NCBI GenBank assembly: GCA_002007315.1
Contig: LNZQ01000192.1
Span: forward strand, 1 to 11,923
Direction of reading: 5' to 3'
DNA from: Epulopiscium sp. Nele67-Bin004
GTDB lineage: Bacteria > Bacillota_A > Clostridia > Lachnospirales > Cellulosilyticaceae
Length of the DNA: 11,923 nt
The position numbers and the translations under genes were made by a program. The notes beneath the pieces were generated by a model. The model was given only the letters and a program-made list of their open reading frames with translations. It was not told where the DNA came from and ran no database searches. Below, piece after piece: positions 1 to 6,924 of the stretch (positions are counted from its first letter, which is position 1; every line of letters begins with the position of its first letter).

Positions 1-5
1 ACGCA

Positions 6-1073
6 ATGCAAAGAACTAAGCAAGTTGATGATGAGTATAACAAAATTGAAAGTTGGTATAACATCATTGATGGGATAGCTAAAAAGCTTGATGTTGAGAT
101 AAAATTTGATGCTAAGTATAACTTGTATAAGTGGGAAGATGCTTACTGTTTAGCTGATGTAATAAAAGATAGACGCACAATGCATGGGCTATCTCAAGCT
201 AAGCTTGCAGAGGGAATTTGTAGCACACAAACTGTGTTTAGAGTTGAAACTAAAAAACGGACTCCACACCCTCAAACAACGAAAGAGTTGTTACAAAAAT
301 TGGGATTGATTGGTGATTTGTGTGTGGATAGAGTGCCATATGTTGATTTGGAAACGTTTAATTTGGATTTTGAAATACGTAGAGAGTTTTCATTGCAAAA
401 TTATTTGGAAATGGAAGAAAAACTTGAGCAACTTATCAATAAAGTTGATATGACAGATAGCAACAATATACAGTGCATTGGGCATAAACAAATAATTGTT
501 GAGTGGGTAAAAGGGAATATAACTACCGAGCAATATTATGATTATTTGGTAGAGGCATTGGAACTGACAGCAAACATTAAAAATATATTGCAAAAACCTG
601 ATAAAATACATTTGAATTTTAATGAATTAGAGCTTATTGTTAACATTATGAAGGTTTTAGATGAAATGGGTAAGCAGGAAGAAGCTCTAAAATGGCTTAA
701 AGTGGTAGAAAAATATCTTGAGAAAACAAATTGGACTATTTTATCAATATCCAGATATATTTTTTATGCTAATACAATAACTAGTGTATATGGTAATATA
801 GGTAAATTTGAATGGTCAAATTGTGGCTCATACGAAACTTTGTATTATGGTGTTGCAAATAATATTTGGCAAAATTTAGATACAACTATTTATGGGATTG
901 GCTGGAATTTTAGACAAGAGATAGAAACAGTACAAAATAGAGCTATGACTAAAAAAGAGCAAAAAAAATATATAGACATAATGAAAGCAGTTTATACATT
1001 AAGTGAGATAGAGGGAAATAAAACTCGCAGTAACAAAGTTAAAGTTCTTATTGAGATGCAAAAGTTGATTTAG
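6..1073 (+). CDS. HTH (XRE-type) regulator with TPR-like helical C-terminus, 5' end probably missing
   Basis: Probable DNA-binding regulator with a ligand- or peptide-sensing helical domain. In the 355 visible residues an XRE-like helix-turn-helix lies at about 49-102 (LSQAKLAEGICSTQTVFRVE). It is followed by about 250 residues of amphipathic helices, such as LNFNELELIVNIMKVLDEMG and EEALKWLKVVEKYL, of the kind that form TPR-like superhelices in Lachnospiraceae regulators and in the RRNPP family (Rgg, PlcR, Rap). The HTH is not at the extreme N-terminus as in classical RRNPP proteins. The reading frame is open to the window edge and no ribosome binding site is visible before the ATG at 6, so the true start is probably upstream. 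The last 26 bases overlap a minus-strand small peptide ORF (1048-1188), which suggests a receptor/peptide pair. The pheromone ligand is inference; the HTH call is firm. Confidence 0.8.
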   Translation: MQRTKQVDDEYNKIESWYNIIDGIAKKLDVEIKFDAKYNLYKWEDAYCLADVIKDRRTMHGLSQAKLAEGICSTQTVFRVETKKRTPHPQTTKELLQKLGLIGDLCVDRVPYVDLETFNLDFEIRREFSLQNYLEMEEKLEQLINKVDMTDSNNIQCIGHKQIIVEWVKGNITTEQYYDYLVEALELTANIKNILQKPDKIHLNFNELELIVNIMKVLDEMGKQEEALKWLKVVEKYLEKTNWTILSISRYIFYANTITSVYGNIGKFEWSNCGSYETLYYGVANNIWQNLDTTIYGIGWNFRQEIETVQNRAMTKKEQKKYIDIMKAVYTLSEIEGNKTRSNKVKVLIEMQKLI

Positions 1074-1188
1074 TATCATCATGAATGGGGATTGGCGTAT
1101 GAGGATTTAAATCGTTATTATATAGTGTAGTGCCTGCTATTATTGTTAGGCTAAGAGTTAAAAGTATAAGTTTCTTTATGTTTTTCAT
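1048..1188 (-). CDS. Small secreted peptide, candidate pheromone precursor (46 aa)
   Basis: I found this by reading the minus strand; it is too short for usual ORF calling. It encodes 46 residues starting MKNIKKLILLTLSLTIIAG. That is a Lys-rich n-region (K2, K5, K6), a hydrophobic core at about 7-18 and a small-residue stretch (AGTT, 18-21) where a signal peptidase could act. The C-terminal part is polar and Pro/His-rich (NPHTPIPIHDD, residues 28-38) and ends in FASQ. No cysteines are present, so it is not a lipoprotein. Its 3' end overlaps the regulator gene convergently by 26 bp, a layout reported for some Rgg/SHP peptide pairs. The ribosome binding site is weak (TGAGA, about 8 nt before the ATG). 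An alternative is a chance ORF; the charge-core-polar layout argues against that but does not prove it. Confidence 0.45.
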   Translation of the reverse strand: MKNIKKLILLTLSLTIIAGTTLYNNDLNPHTPIPIHDDTKSTFASQ

Positions 1189-1205
1189 TGTAGTGTCTCA
1201 TTAGT

Positions 1206-1230
1206 ATTAAATAAGTTTTGATAAGACTTA
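1206..1230 (-). promoter_or_regulatory. Possible promoter/operator for the minus-strand peptide
   Basis: Upstream of the peptide ORF on the minus strand is TTTAAT (1211-1206), a 5/6 match to a -10 box and 17 bases before the ATG. Directly abutting it is a dyad, on the plus strand TAAGTTTT-GAT-AAGACTTA (1212-1230), with eight pairs of which one is G-T. No good -35 hexamer is visible, as would fit an activator-dependent promoter. The regulator at 6-1073 is a candidate ligand for the dyad, by inference only. Confidence 0.22.
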
Positions 1231-1257
1231 CGATACCAGTTTTTAGAAAATCTGTAT

Positions 1258-1313
1258 ATAGACACTTTTGGGGAAACGAAATATATAAAATTATGTTCCC
1301 TGAAGGTGTCTAT
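1258..1313 (+). terminator. Long RNA hairpin with T-rich tail, terminator or leader element
   Basis: The arms 1258-1275 (ATAGACACTTTTGGGGAA) and 1296-1313 (TTCCCTGAAGGTGTCTAT) pair over 18 positions. The only imperfections are three G-U wobbles, and the loop is 20 nt. A T-rich tract (TTTATTTTG) follows. On the plus strand this can terminate transcription from the regulator, whose 3' UTR would then run antisense through the peptide gene. It could instead be a structured leader of the ABC genes at 1430. The wobble-only imperfections favour function as RNA. Confidence 0.45.
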
Positions 1314-1344
1314 TTTATTTTGTAAATAGGTATTGTATACTGTA

Positions 1345-1375
1345 TTTAGAGTTAAGCGATGGGCTTAGTTCTAAA
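1345..1375 (+). promoter_or_regulatory. Second hairpin upstream of the ABC ATPase, leader-like
   Basis: The arms TTTAGAGTTAAGC (1345-1357) and GCTTAGTTCTAAA (1363-1375) pair over 13 positions with two adjacent G-U wobbles and a 5-nt loop GATGG. No T-tract follows, so it is not a simple terminator. It lies 54 nt before the GTG start of the ABC ATPase. It may be an attenuator, an mRNA-stability structure or a protein-binding dyad. Together with the hairpin at 1258-1313 it accounts for most of the otherwise gene-free 1189-1429 stretch, in which I see no convincing promoter for the ABC genes. Confidence 0.3.
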
Positions 1376-1429
1376 TGAAATATAGTTATTATCTTATGTA
1401 AAATCAAGATGTAGGGAAAGAGGTGCGAA

Positions 1430-2299
1430 GTGTTAGAAATCAATAATATAACTAAAACTTATGGAAACAAAAAAGCACTTGATGACTTTTCAATGAATAT
1501 AGCTAAAGGTGAAATTGTTGGACTAATCGGAAAAAATGGAGCAGGGAAAACTACTATATTAAATTGCTTATCAGGAAGTATTTTGGCAGATGAGGGTGAA
1601 ATAAAATTTAATGGTGAGGTATTAACTGCAGACTCAAAAATTAGAAATACTTTTGGATTTTTAGTAGATGGAACTTTTTGTGATTATTTAAATGCATATG
1701 AAAATTTAAAACTTCTATGCTATGCTTCGGGAATAAAAGACATTAAAATCATAAATAAAAAGATAGATAATGTACTCCAGATTGTGGGCTTGGAAAATCA
1801 AAAGAAAAGTTATGTAGGTAGTTTTTCATTTGGTATGAAACAAAGACTTTCATTAGCACAAGCTCTTTTAAATAGCACAAATATGCTAATATTGGATGAG
1901 CCTTTAGTTGGGCTAGACTCAATGGGTAGAGAGTTAGTTAAAAATTTAATTAAACAAAAAGCTAAAGAAGGAATTTTAGTACTTTTTTCAGACCATAATT
2001 TACAAGAAGTTCAAAGTTTAAGTGATAGGATAGTATGTATTGACAAGGGAGTAAAGATATATGATGATGTTTTTTGTGAAAAGCAAGAATACATTATAAA
2101 TATTAAACAACAATCAAATTTTAATCCGACCTGTATAAGTAGTATAATTAGTGAAAATGTAGTTTTTAGTGAAAATAATATTTTAGTTAATAATAAAAAT
2201 AAACTTAATGAGGTACTCACCTGTTTAATACAAAATCAAATTATAATAGACGATATTGTTATTAGAGAAGATGGTCTAATTAGGTTTTTTAATGAATAG
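1430..2299 (+). CDS. ABC transporter ATPase, bacitracin/lantibiotic-resistance (BcrA/NisF-like) type
   Basis: This is the cytoplasmic ATPase subunit of an ABC-2 transporter, 289 aa. Visible motifs are Walker A GKNGAGKTT (34-42), a signature region reading SFSFGMKQR (131-139), Walker B MLILDEP (152-158) with catalytic E157, D-loop GLDS (161-164) and the switch His in SDHN (H189). The FGMKQR form of the signature is usual in the BcrA/lantibiotic-immunity group. The ~80-residue C-terminal extension after about 210 also fits that group. Translation starts at GTG 1430, with AGAGG about 6 nt upstream. The permease begins 9 nt after the stop, so the two are co-transcribed. The likely role is expulsion of a membrane-active peptide or drug, or self-immunity. 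The substrate cannot be read from the sequence. Confidence 0.9.
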   Translation: MLEINNITKTYGNKKALDDFSMNIAKGEIVGLIGKNGAGKTTILNCLSGSILADEGEIKFNGEVLTADSKIRNTFGFLVDGTFCDYLNAYENLKLLCYASGIKDIKIINKKIDNVLQIVGLENQKKSYVGSFSFGMKQRLSLAQALLNSTNMLILDEPLVGLDSMGRELVKNLIKQKAKEGILVLFSDHNLQEVQSLSDRIVCIDKGVKIYDDVFCEKQEYIINIKQQSNFNPTCISSIISENVVFSENNILVNNKNKLNEVLTCLIQNQIIIDDIVIREDGLIRFFNE

Positions 2300-2308
2300 G
2301 GGGTAAGT

Positions 2309-3073
2309 ATGTTAAAAATCGAAATGAGCAAGTTATTAAAACGTAAAGATATATTAATGTTATTTACTATGTTAGTTATACCATTGTTTTATAGCATAGG
2401 TCTGTACTTTGATTTCTCCCTTATTACTTATAATGGAGAGACTCAAGAGTATGCTCTTAAATTTATGGTTTCTATGTTTGAATTTGTATTTGCAATTTTT
2501 CTATATTTTTTTATGTTAGCTTTAAGTACATCTCACACATTAGCTGGGGAAATAAGTAATAAAAGTATAGCTTATTATTTACAACGTATAAATGATAGGA
2601 AAAAAATATATTTATCAAAAAAATACTCGTTAATAGCAATATTTTCGATAATTTGTATATTATTTTCAATAGCTACTATTGCTTTATACTATATATTTGT
2701 AATACACCGCCCAGATGTAGCAACAACCACGTTTATAGTGTATGATGAAGTTTTATTTTTATTTTCTAAGTTTATTATTATATATTTATTTTATATTACA
2801 ATAATAAGCTATAGCTTATTTCTTTCTACTTTTGTAAAGAAAAATTTAGTTATACTAGTAACTATATTTACGCTAATAATATTAATGTATATGGAATATA
2901 TTCCAATAGTACAGTATTTATCGCCATTTTACTATATCACGGAAATTTCTAAATTATCACCTAGTAGTGACCGCTTAATTCCACTCCTTTTGATAGGCAC
3001 TGTAATGCATATATTTTACAACATTATATGTGATACAATAGGAATTAAAATATTTAACAAAAAGGATTTATAA
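2309..3073 (+). CDS. ABC-2 type permease, six membrane segments
   Basis: This is the membrane partner of the ATPase encoded just upstream (9-nt gap, AGGGGG ribosome binding site before ATG 2309). The 254 residues give six hydrophobic segments at about 15-34, 53-74, 107-131, 150-175, 179-197 and 222-243. Between the second and third lies the cytoplasmic stretch SHTLAGEISNKSIAYYLQRI with following basic residues (RKK, KK), typical of BcrB/NisE-type permeases where it contacts the ATPase. Length and layout match lantibiotic-immunity permeases of about 250 aa, which usually come as one or two copies; only one intact copy is here. Base composition is extremely AT-rich, more so than the exporter genes after 3468, which may mark a different origin. 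The substrate is unknown. Confidence 0.85.
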   Translation: MLKIEMSKLLKRKDILMLFTMLVIPLFYSIGLYFDFSLITYNGETQEYALKFMVSMFEFVFAIFLYFFMLALSTSHTLAGEISNKSIAYYLQRINDRKKIYLSKKYSLIAIFSIICILFSIATIALYYIFVIHRPDVATTTFIVYDEVLFLFSKFIIIYLFYITIISYSLFLSTFVKKNLVILVTIFTLIILMYMEYIPIVQYLSPFYYITEISKLSPSSDRLIPLLLIGTVMHIFYNIICDTIGIKIFNKKDL

Positions 3074-3099
3074 CAATGATAAAATTTTAAGATAAAATT

Positions 3100-3401
3100 A
3101 TGAGTGTCGTACTGTTATCTACTGTGCCTGTTATATGCAATGTAATTATAGGATAGGCTTAATATTGCTATTACTATTTAATTCTAGTAGTCCATTTAGT
3201 AGCTTATTAGTGGTTTATACTAGTATGGGGATATCATTTTGTCTTATACCAATGTTAACATTAAAAGTTATGTATAAAGATATATCTAAAGAAGATATTG
3301 GTTTAAAGAGAATAACTTTAAGAGAAGGAATTATTCAATTGACGATTGTCATAATAAGTCTAGGTAGTATTTTTCATAAAATATTAATAAGGATACTGTA
3401 A
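3100..3401 (+). pseudogene. Frameshifted, truncated membrane protein remnant (CPBP-protease-like N-terminus)
   Basis: An 88-codon ORF starts at ATG 3135 without any ribosome binding site. A second reading frame starts at ATG 3100 (MSVVLLSTVPVICNVIIG) and stops at 3154-3156. It encodes a membrane-like segment that would continue naturally into the 3135 frame (GLILLLLF...), so a one-base shift near 3150 is likely. The downstream part has a second hydrophobic segment, then KDISKEDIGLKRITLREGII. This resembles the motif that follows the first two helices of CPBP (CAAX-type) membrane proteases, proteins often found beside bacteriocin-immunity ABC genes. The catalytic Glu-Glu/His helices of that family are absent. 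It could instead be a short intact membrane protein of 88 aa. The family assignment rests on motif resemblance from memory. Confidence 0.45.
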
Positions 3402-3436
3402 AACAGCCACTATGCCATTGTATAGTGGTTGTTTTT
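3400..3436 (+). terminator. Rho-independent terminator after the BcrAB-like operon
   Basis: Fourteen-pair stem AAAACAGCCACTAT (3400-3413) / ATAGTGGTTGTTTT (3422-3435) with one G-U pair, an 8-nt loop and the T-run GTTTTT. It begins inside the stop codon of the remnant ORF (TAA 3399-3401). Confidence 0.8.
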
Positions 3437-3446
3437 GAGATATAAT
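3418..3446 (+). promoter_or_regulatory. Promoter for the ABC exporter pair, overlapping the upstream terminator
   Basis: TTGTAT (3418-3423), a 17-bp spacer and a perfect TATAAT (3441-3446) precede the exporter gene. The expected start site near 3453 leaves only a short leader, with AAGGAGG at 3454-3460 and ATG at 3468. The -35 box lies in the loop and descending arm of the terminator hairpin, so read-through transcription and initiation share the same bases. Confidence 0.45.
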
Positions 3447-3467
3447 AATCAACAAGGAGGTACAACA

Positions 3468-5135
3468 ATGTTAAAATATTTATTTAAATCAAAAGCCTTG
3501 GCTGTAGCTTTTATACTTATTGCAACTATCGCAGCAGCCGTAACAACTTACCAAGCGTTTATCCTCGAGTGGATACTAAACTCGGCAGTTGAGGGAAATA
3601 TGCAAGTGTTCAAAAACGTTGTATTAGTTACGATTGCGTATTTGTGCGTTGAAGTAACACTAACGGGTACATATAAAGTGGTACGTCGTAAACTAGTAAA
3701 ATCAGCAACACTAAACCTAAAAAGCGACATAATGAAATCAATAAGCAACAACACATACATTGAATATAGCAAAAATGACCCATCTTATTACAGCAACATA
3801 CTTTTCACGGACGTTGCAATGTTAGAGTCTTCCTATTTTGACACACTATGTATAACTTATTATGAATTCATTTCTTTTAGCGTTTCGCTATACTTTCTAA
3901 TAACGATTGATTCACTTTTGGCAGGGGCAATACTACTACTAGGGGTTATCCAACTAGTGATTCCATACTTTATGAGTGGAAAAGCAAGTGGCTTAGTTGA
4001 AAAAGAGTCGGCAAAAAACAAAGAATATATCAGCGTAGTTAAAGACTTGTTCGGTGGATTTGAAATTTTTAAAACTTACAACAGCGAGGCATCAGCAAAC
4101 AACAAACACGACCAAAAAAGTGAAGAACTAGCGACAACTAAATTAACGTCTGAAACGTATAGAGTTTTAATTGCAGGTCTGTCGGACTGGTTTAGAAATT
4201 TAATGTATATAGGTACAATTATTATGGCAGGTGTTATGGTTGCAATGGGCAGATTGGACACAGGTGCAATTTTAAGTTCGTCGCAACTTATGGTGTTTAT
4301 CAGTTATCCGTTATCGATTATTACGTCAACTATAACAAAAGTAAAGTCATCACAATCTATTATTGATAAAATTGATACCGTGTTAGAAAAACTTGATGAT
4401 AAACAAGTTACAAGTGATGTTGAGTTTAACAATAAACTTGAATTTAAAAATATTAATGTAAAAGTTGAGGACAAACATATTTTGAAAAATGTAAGTCTTA
4501 CAATTGAAAAAGGCAATAAATATATTATTGTGGGGGCTAGTGGCTCAGGTAAATCAACGTTGTTACATACGATTTCGCAAATAATTCCGTATGAGGGCGA
4601 TATATTAATAGATGATACTAATATATGTAACATGTCTGACTTAGATTTATACAAAATCGTAACACTAACAAAACAAAATCCGTATATATTTGCCGACACA
4701 ATTAGAAACAACATCACAGCTTATAATGAAGTTTCCGAGGAACTTGTTATGGAAAAAGCACACGAAACGCAAATTATGGAGCTTATCAAAGGTTTGCCAC
4801 AAGGGTTTGACACTGTTATAGATGAAAATTTGTCATCTCTATCAGGTGGCGAAAAACAAAGACTTGCGCTGGCTAGAACACTTATAAAAAATACGCCGAT
4901 AGTGTTTTATGATGAGTCAACATCACAGCTTGATAACACGTTGGCATTTGACATCGAAACTATGTTGCTAAAACAAGAACATACAACAACAGTTATGATA
5001 CTTCATCGCCTAAACAAAGAAGTTGTTTCACTTGCAGACAAAATAATTGTTGTTGATGAGGGAGAAATAAAAGAAATAGGGACATTTGATGAACTAATCG
5101 AAAGGCAGGGATTGTTTTATAGTTTGATGACATAA
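3468..5135 (+). CDS. ABC exporter half-transporter (TMD-NBD), first of a pair
   Basis: This is an ABC exporter with fused membrane and ATPase domains, 555 aa. The start is ATG 3468, set by AAGGAGG at 3454-3460. The open frame upstream to a TTG at 3429 has no such signal and runs through the terminator. About six membrane helices lie in residues 10-290, the first at 12-33. The ATPase domain has Walker A GASGSGKST (356-364), Q-loop Q403, signature LSGGE (458-462), Walker B VFYDE (479-483) and H-loop H513. All catalytic residues are present; LSGGE replaces the usual LSGGQ. There is no C39 peptidase domain, so it does not itself cleave a leader peptide. The next gene encodes a second half-transporter of nearly the same length 26 nt downstream, so a heterodimer is expected. 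Substrate unknown: drug, lipid or peptide. Confidence 0.9.
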   Translation: MLKYLFKSKALAVAFILIATIAAAVTTYQAFILEWILNSAVEGNMQVFKNVVLVTIAYLCVEVTLTGTYKVVRRKLVKSATLNLKSDIMKSISNNTYIEYSKNDPSYYSNILFTDVAMLESSYFDTLCITYYEFISFSVSLYFLITIDSLLAGAILLLGVIQLVIPYFMSGKASGLVEKESAKNKEYISVVKDLFGGFEIFKTYNSEASANNKHDQKSEELATTKLTSETYRVLIAGLSDWFRNLMYIGTIIMAGVMVAMGRLDTGAILSSSQLMVFISYPLSIITSTITKVKSSQSIIDKIDTVLEKLDDKQVTSDVEFNNKLEFKNINVKVEDKHILKNVSLTIEKGNKYIIVGASGSGKSTLLHTISQIIPYEGDILIDDTNICNMSDLDLYKIVTLTKQNPYIFADTIRNNITAYNEVSEELVMEKAHETQIMELIKGLPQGFDTVIDENLSSLSGGEKQRLALARTLIKNTPIVFYDESTSQLDNTLAFDIETMLLKQEHTTTVMILHRLNKEVVSLADKIIVVDEGEIKEIGTFDELIERQGLFYSLMT

Positions 5136-5161
5136 TTAGCCTCTAAAGAAAGGGGAAAAGT

Positions 5162-6841
5162 ATGCGAGAATATTTTATAAGACATTTAGATAAGTTGCTA
5201 GGATACGTTATTCTGACAATAATAGTAGTAGTTTGTAGTACAGAGTGGGCACTGATAACTAAAGATTTAGTTGACACGGCAACAGAACGTGATATGAATA
5301 ACTTTGTTCAGACGATGGTTATGGGACTTGTTATAGTATGTATCTTGATAGTGACCGAATATTTCAAAAAAAGATCAAAAAATCGTTTATTGAAAGATAT
5401 AGCTACAAATGTTAAAGAAGACGTGTTTGAAAAAATAATCCATCGAAGTCCAACTGCTTTTGGCGACAAGCGTTCGGGCGAATATATTTCTATATTAATG
5501 AACGATGTGGAAATGGTGAATAACGTGTATATAGATGGTATAATAAGCGTTATTCACACTACTATACAGCTTGTGATTTCGGTTTATGTGTTGTTTAAGC
5601 TAGACTTTTTAATTGGAGCAATGGTGCTACTTATGAGTCCAATACCACTAATCACACCTAAATTTACCGAAAAAATGTTGACAGCTAGAAAAACCCGACA
5701 TGCTAATCAACTTGGCAAATTTACGGCAAAGGTGAAAGATGTTTTTACGGGGTTTCACGTTATTAGAAGTTTTAATATGCATAACAATATTAATCAAGAG
5801 TTTAGAAAAGTTAACTTGGAAACTGAAACTGCTGCACAAGATTATGGAAACGCAAACGCTTTGGCAAGTGTCGTAGCAGGATTTGGCACATATGTAACAA
5901 CATTAGCTTGTTTGGGAATAGGTGCATATTTGGCTGTTAAAGGGCAAGTAACGGTTGGGGTGCTTATGGCATCTATTCAATTGATGGATACTATCAATAT
6001 GGCGATGTTGGATTTTGTGTATGAAATAATCGACTTAAAGTCAGTTAAAGAAGTGAAAAAGAAAGTTGTGGATATTATTAATGAGTCAGCTCAAAAAGAA
6101 GAAGGAATTGACAAAACAGACTTCGTTAGCGAAATTAGGTTTGACAATGTTAGCTTTAGTTATGGAGACAAACAAGTTGTGAAAAACGTTAGTTTTATAA
6201 TCAAAAAAGGCAAAAAATATGCTATTATCGGTCAAAGTGGTAGTGGTAAATCAACGTTATTAAAACTGCTAACAGGGTTTGACACGACGTATGAGGGAAA
6301 TATTTGCATCGACAATATAAACAATAGAGATATAAAGTTAAGTGCTTTAAACGGCTTGGTATCAACGATACATCAAGATGTGTTTATGTTTGACAGCACT
6401 ATTTATAACAATATTTGTTTGTATGAAACGTATAGTGAGAGTGAACTTCAAAATGCTACCCAAATCTCAAAACTTACTCAGCTTATCAGCAACACTGGTA
6501 TAGACACAGAAGTTGGCGAGGGTGGCTCGAAACTGTCAGGGGGCGAAAAACAACGTATCGCAATTGCTAGGACAGTGATAAAAAACACATCTATTATGAT
6601 ATTGGACGAGGCAACATCGGCGCTTGATGCTGGACTATCAAGTGAGATAGAAAATGATTTGCTTGGCATAAATGATTTGACGATGTTAGTAATCACGCAT
6701 AAAATTATCCCAGAACAGCTACAAAAGTATGATGAAATTTTGGTGATAAAAGACGGCTGTCTAGTTGAAAAAGGGGATTTTGACACACTAATTGGCAACA
6801 GAGGCTATTTGTATAGTTTGCAAAATATTTCGGATAACTGA
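5162..6841 (+). CDS. ABC exporter half-transporter (TMD-NBD), second of a pair
   Basis: Partner of the preceding exporter, 559 aa, start ATG 5162 after an AAAGGGGAAAAG ribosome binding site. Membrane helices are at about 13-33, 52-68, 126-146, 148-165, 237-258 and 262-282. The ATPase domain has Walker A GQSGSGKST (357-365), Q-loop Q405, signature LSGGE (458-462), Walker B IMILDE (478-483) with DEATSALD following, and H-loop H513. Both nucleotide-binding domains therefore look competent. Many heterodimeric exporters have one degenerate site, so this is worth noting. Spacing motif by motif is almost identical to its neighbour, as expected from an old duplication. Transcription ends at the hairpin 6882-6924. 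I cannot name the substrate. Confidence 0.9.
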   Translation: MREYFIRHLDKLLGYVILTIIVVVCSTEWALITKDLVDTATERDMNNFVQTMVMGLVIVCILIVTEYFKKRSKNRLLKDIATNVKEDVFEKIIHRSPTAFGDKRSGEYISILMNDVEMVNNVYIDGIISVIHTTIQLVISVYVLFKLDFLIGAMVLLMSPIPLITPKFTEKMLTARKTRHANQLGKFTAKVKDVFTGFHVIRSFNMHNNINQEFRKVNLETETAAQDYGNANALASVVAGFGTYVTTLACLGIGAYLAVKGQVTVGVLMASIQLMDTINMAMLDFVYEIIDLKSVKEVKKKVVDIINESAQKEEGIDKTDFVSEIRFDNVSFSYGDKQVVKNVSFIIKKGKKYAIIGQSGSGKSTLLKLLTGFDTTYEGNICIDNINNRDIKLSALNGLVSTIHQDVFMFDSTIYNNICLYETYSESELQNATQISKLTQLISNTGIDTEVGEGGSKLSGGEKQRIAIARTVIKNTSIMILDEATSALDAGLSSEIENDLLGINDLTMLVITHKIIPEQLQKYDEILVIKDGCLVEKGDFDTLIGNRGYLYSLQNISDN

Positions 6842-6881
6842 TAGGTTTTCGCTCATGATAATAAAGTTATTTTCTTGCAAC

Positions 6882-6924
6882 AAAAAAGCTATCACATCTA
6901 CTTTAGGTGCGATAGCCTTTTTTT
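6882..6924. terminator. Bidirectional terminator between converging exporter and Fic genes
   Basis: Stem 6888-6898 / 6906-6916 (GCTATC...GATAGC core, one mismatch, one G-U), loop TACTTTA, flanked by six A on the left (6882-6887) and seven T on the right (6918-6924). The A/T flanks let it serve both the plus-strand exporters and the minus-strand Fic gene, whose stop codon touches its edge at 6923. Confidence 0.8.

Noticed and set aside
1293..1325. Ten-codon plus-strand ORF (MFPEGVYFIL) inside the long hairpin, as a possible leader peptide
   Set aside because: There is no ribosome binding site at a usable distance (the nearest GGGG is about 17 nt away), and the frame is explained by the right arm of the hairpin plus its T-rich tail.
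1560..1850. Signature SFSFG in the ABC ATPase as a sign of an inactive transporter
   Set aside because: The FGMKQR form is usual in the bacitracin/lantibiotic-immunity ATPase group, and Walker A, Walker B and the switch His are intact.
3429..3467. N-terminal extension of the first exporter from a TTG at 3429
   Set aside because: It would be translated from within the terminator hairpin and upstream of the mapped-looking promoter. The AAGGAGG at 3454-3460 fixes ATG 3468.
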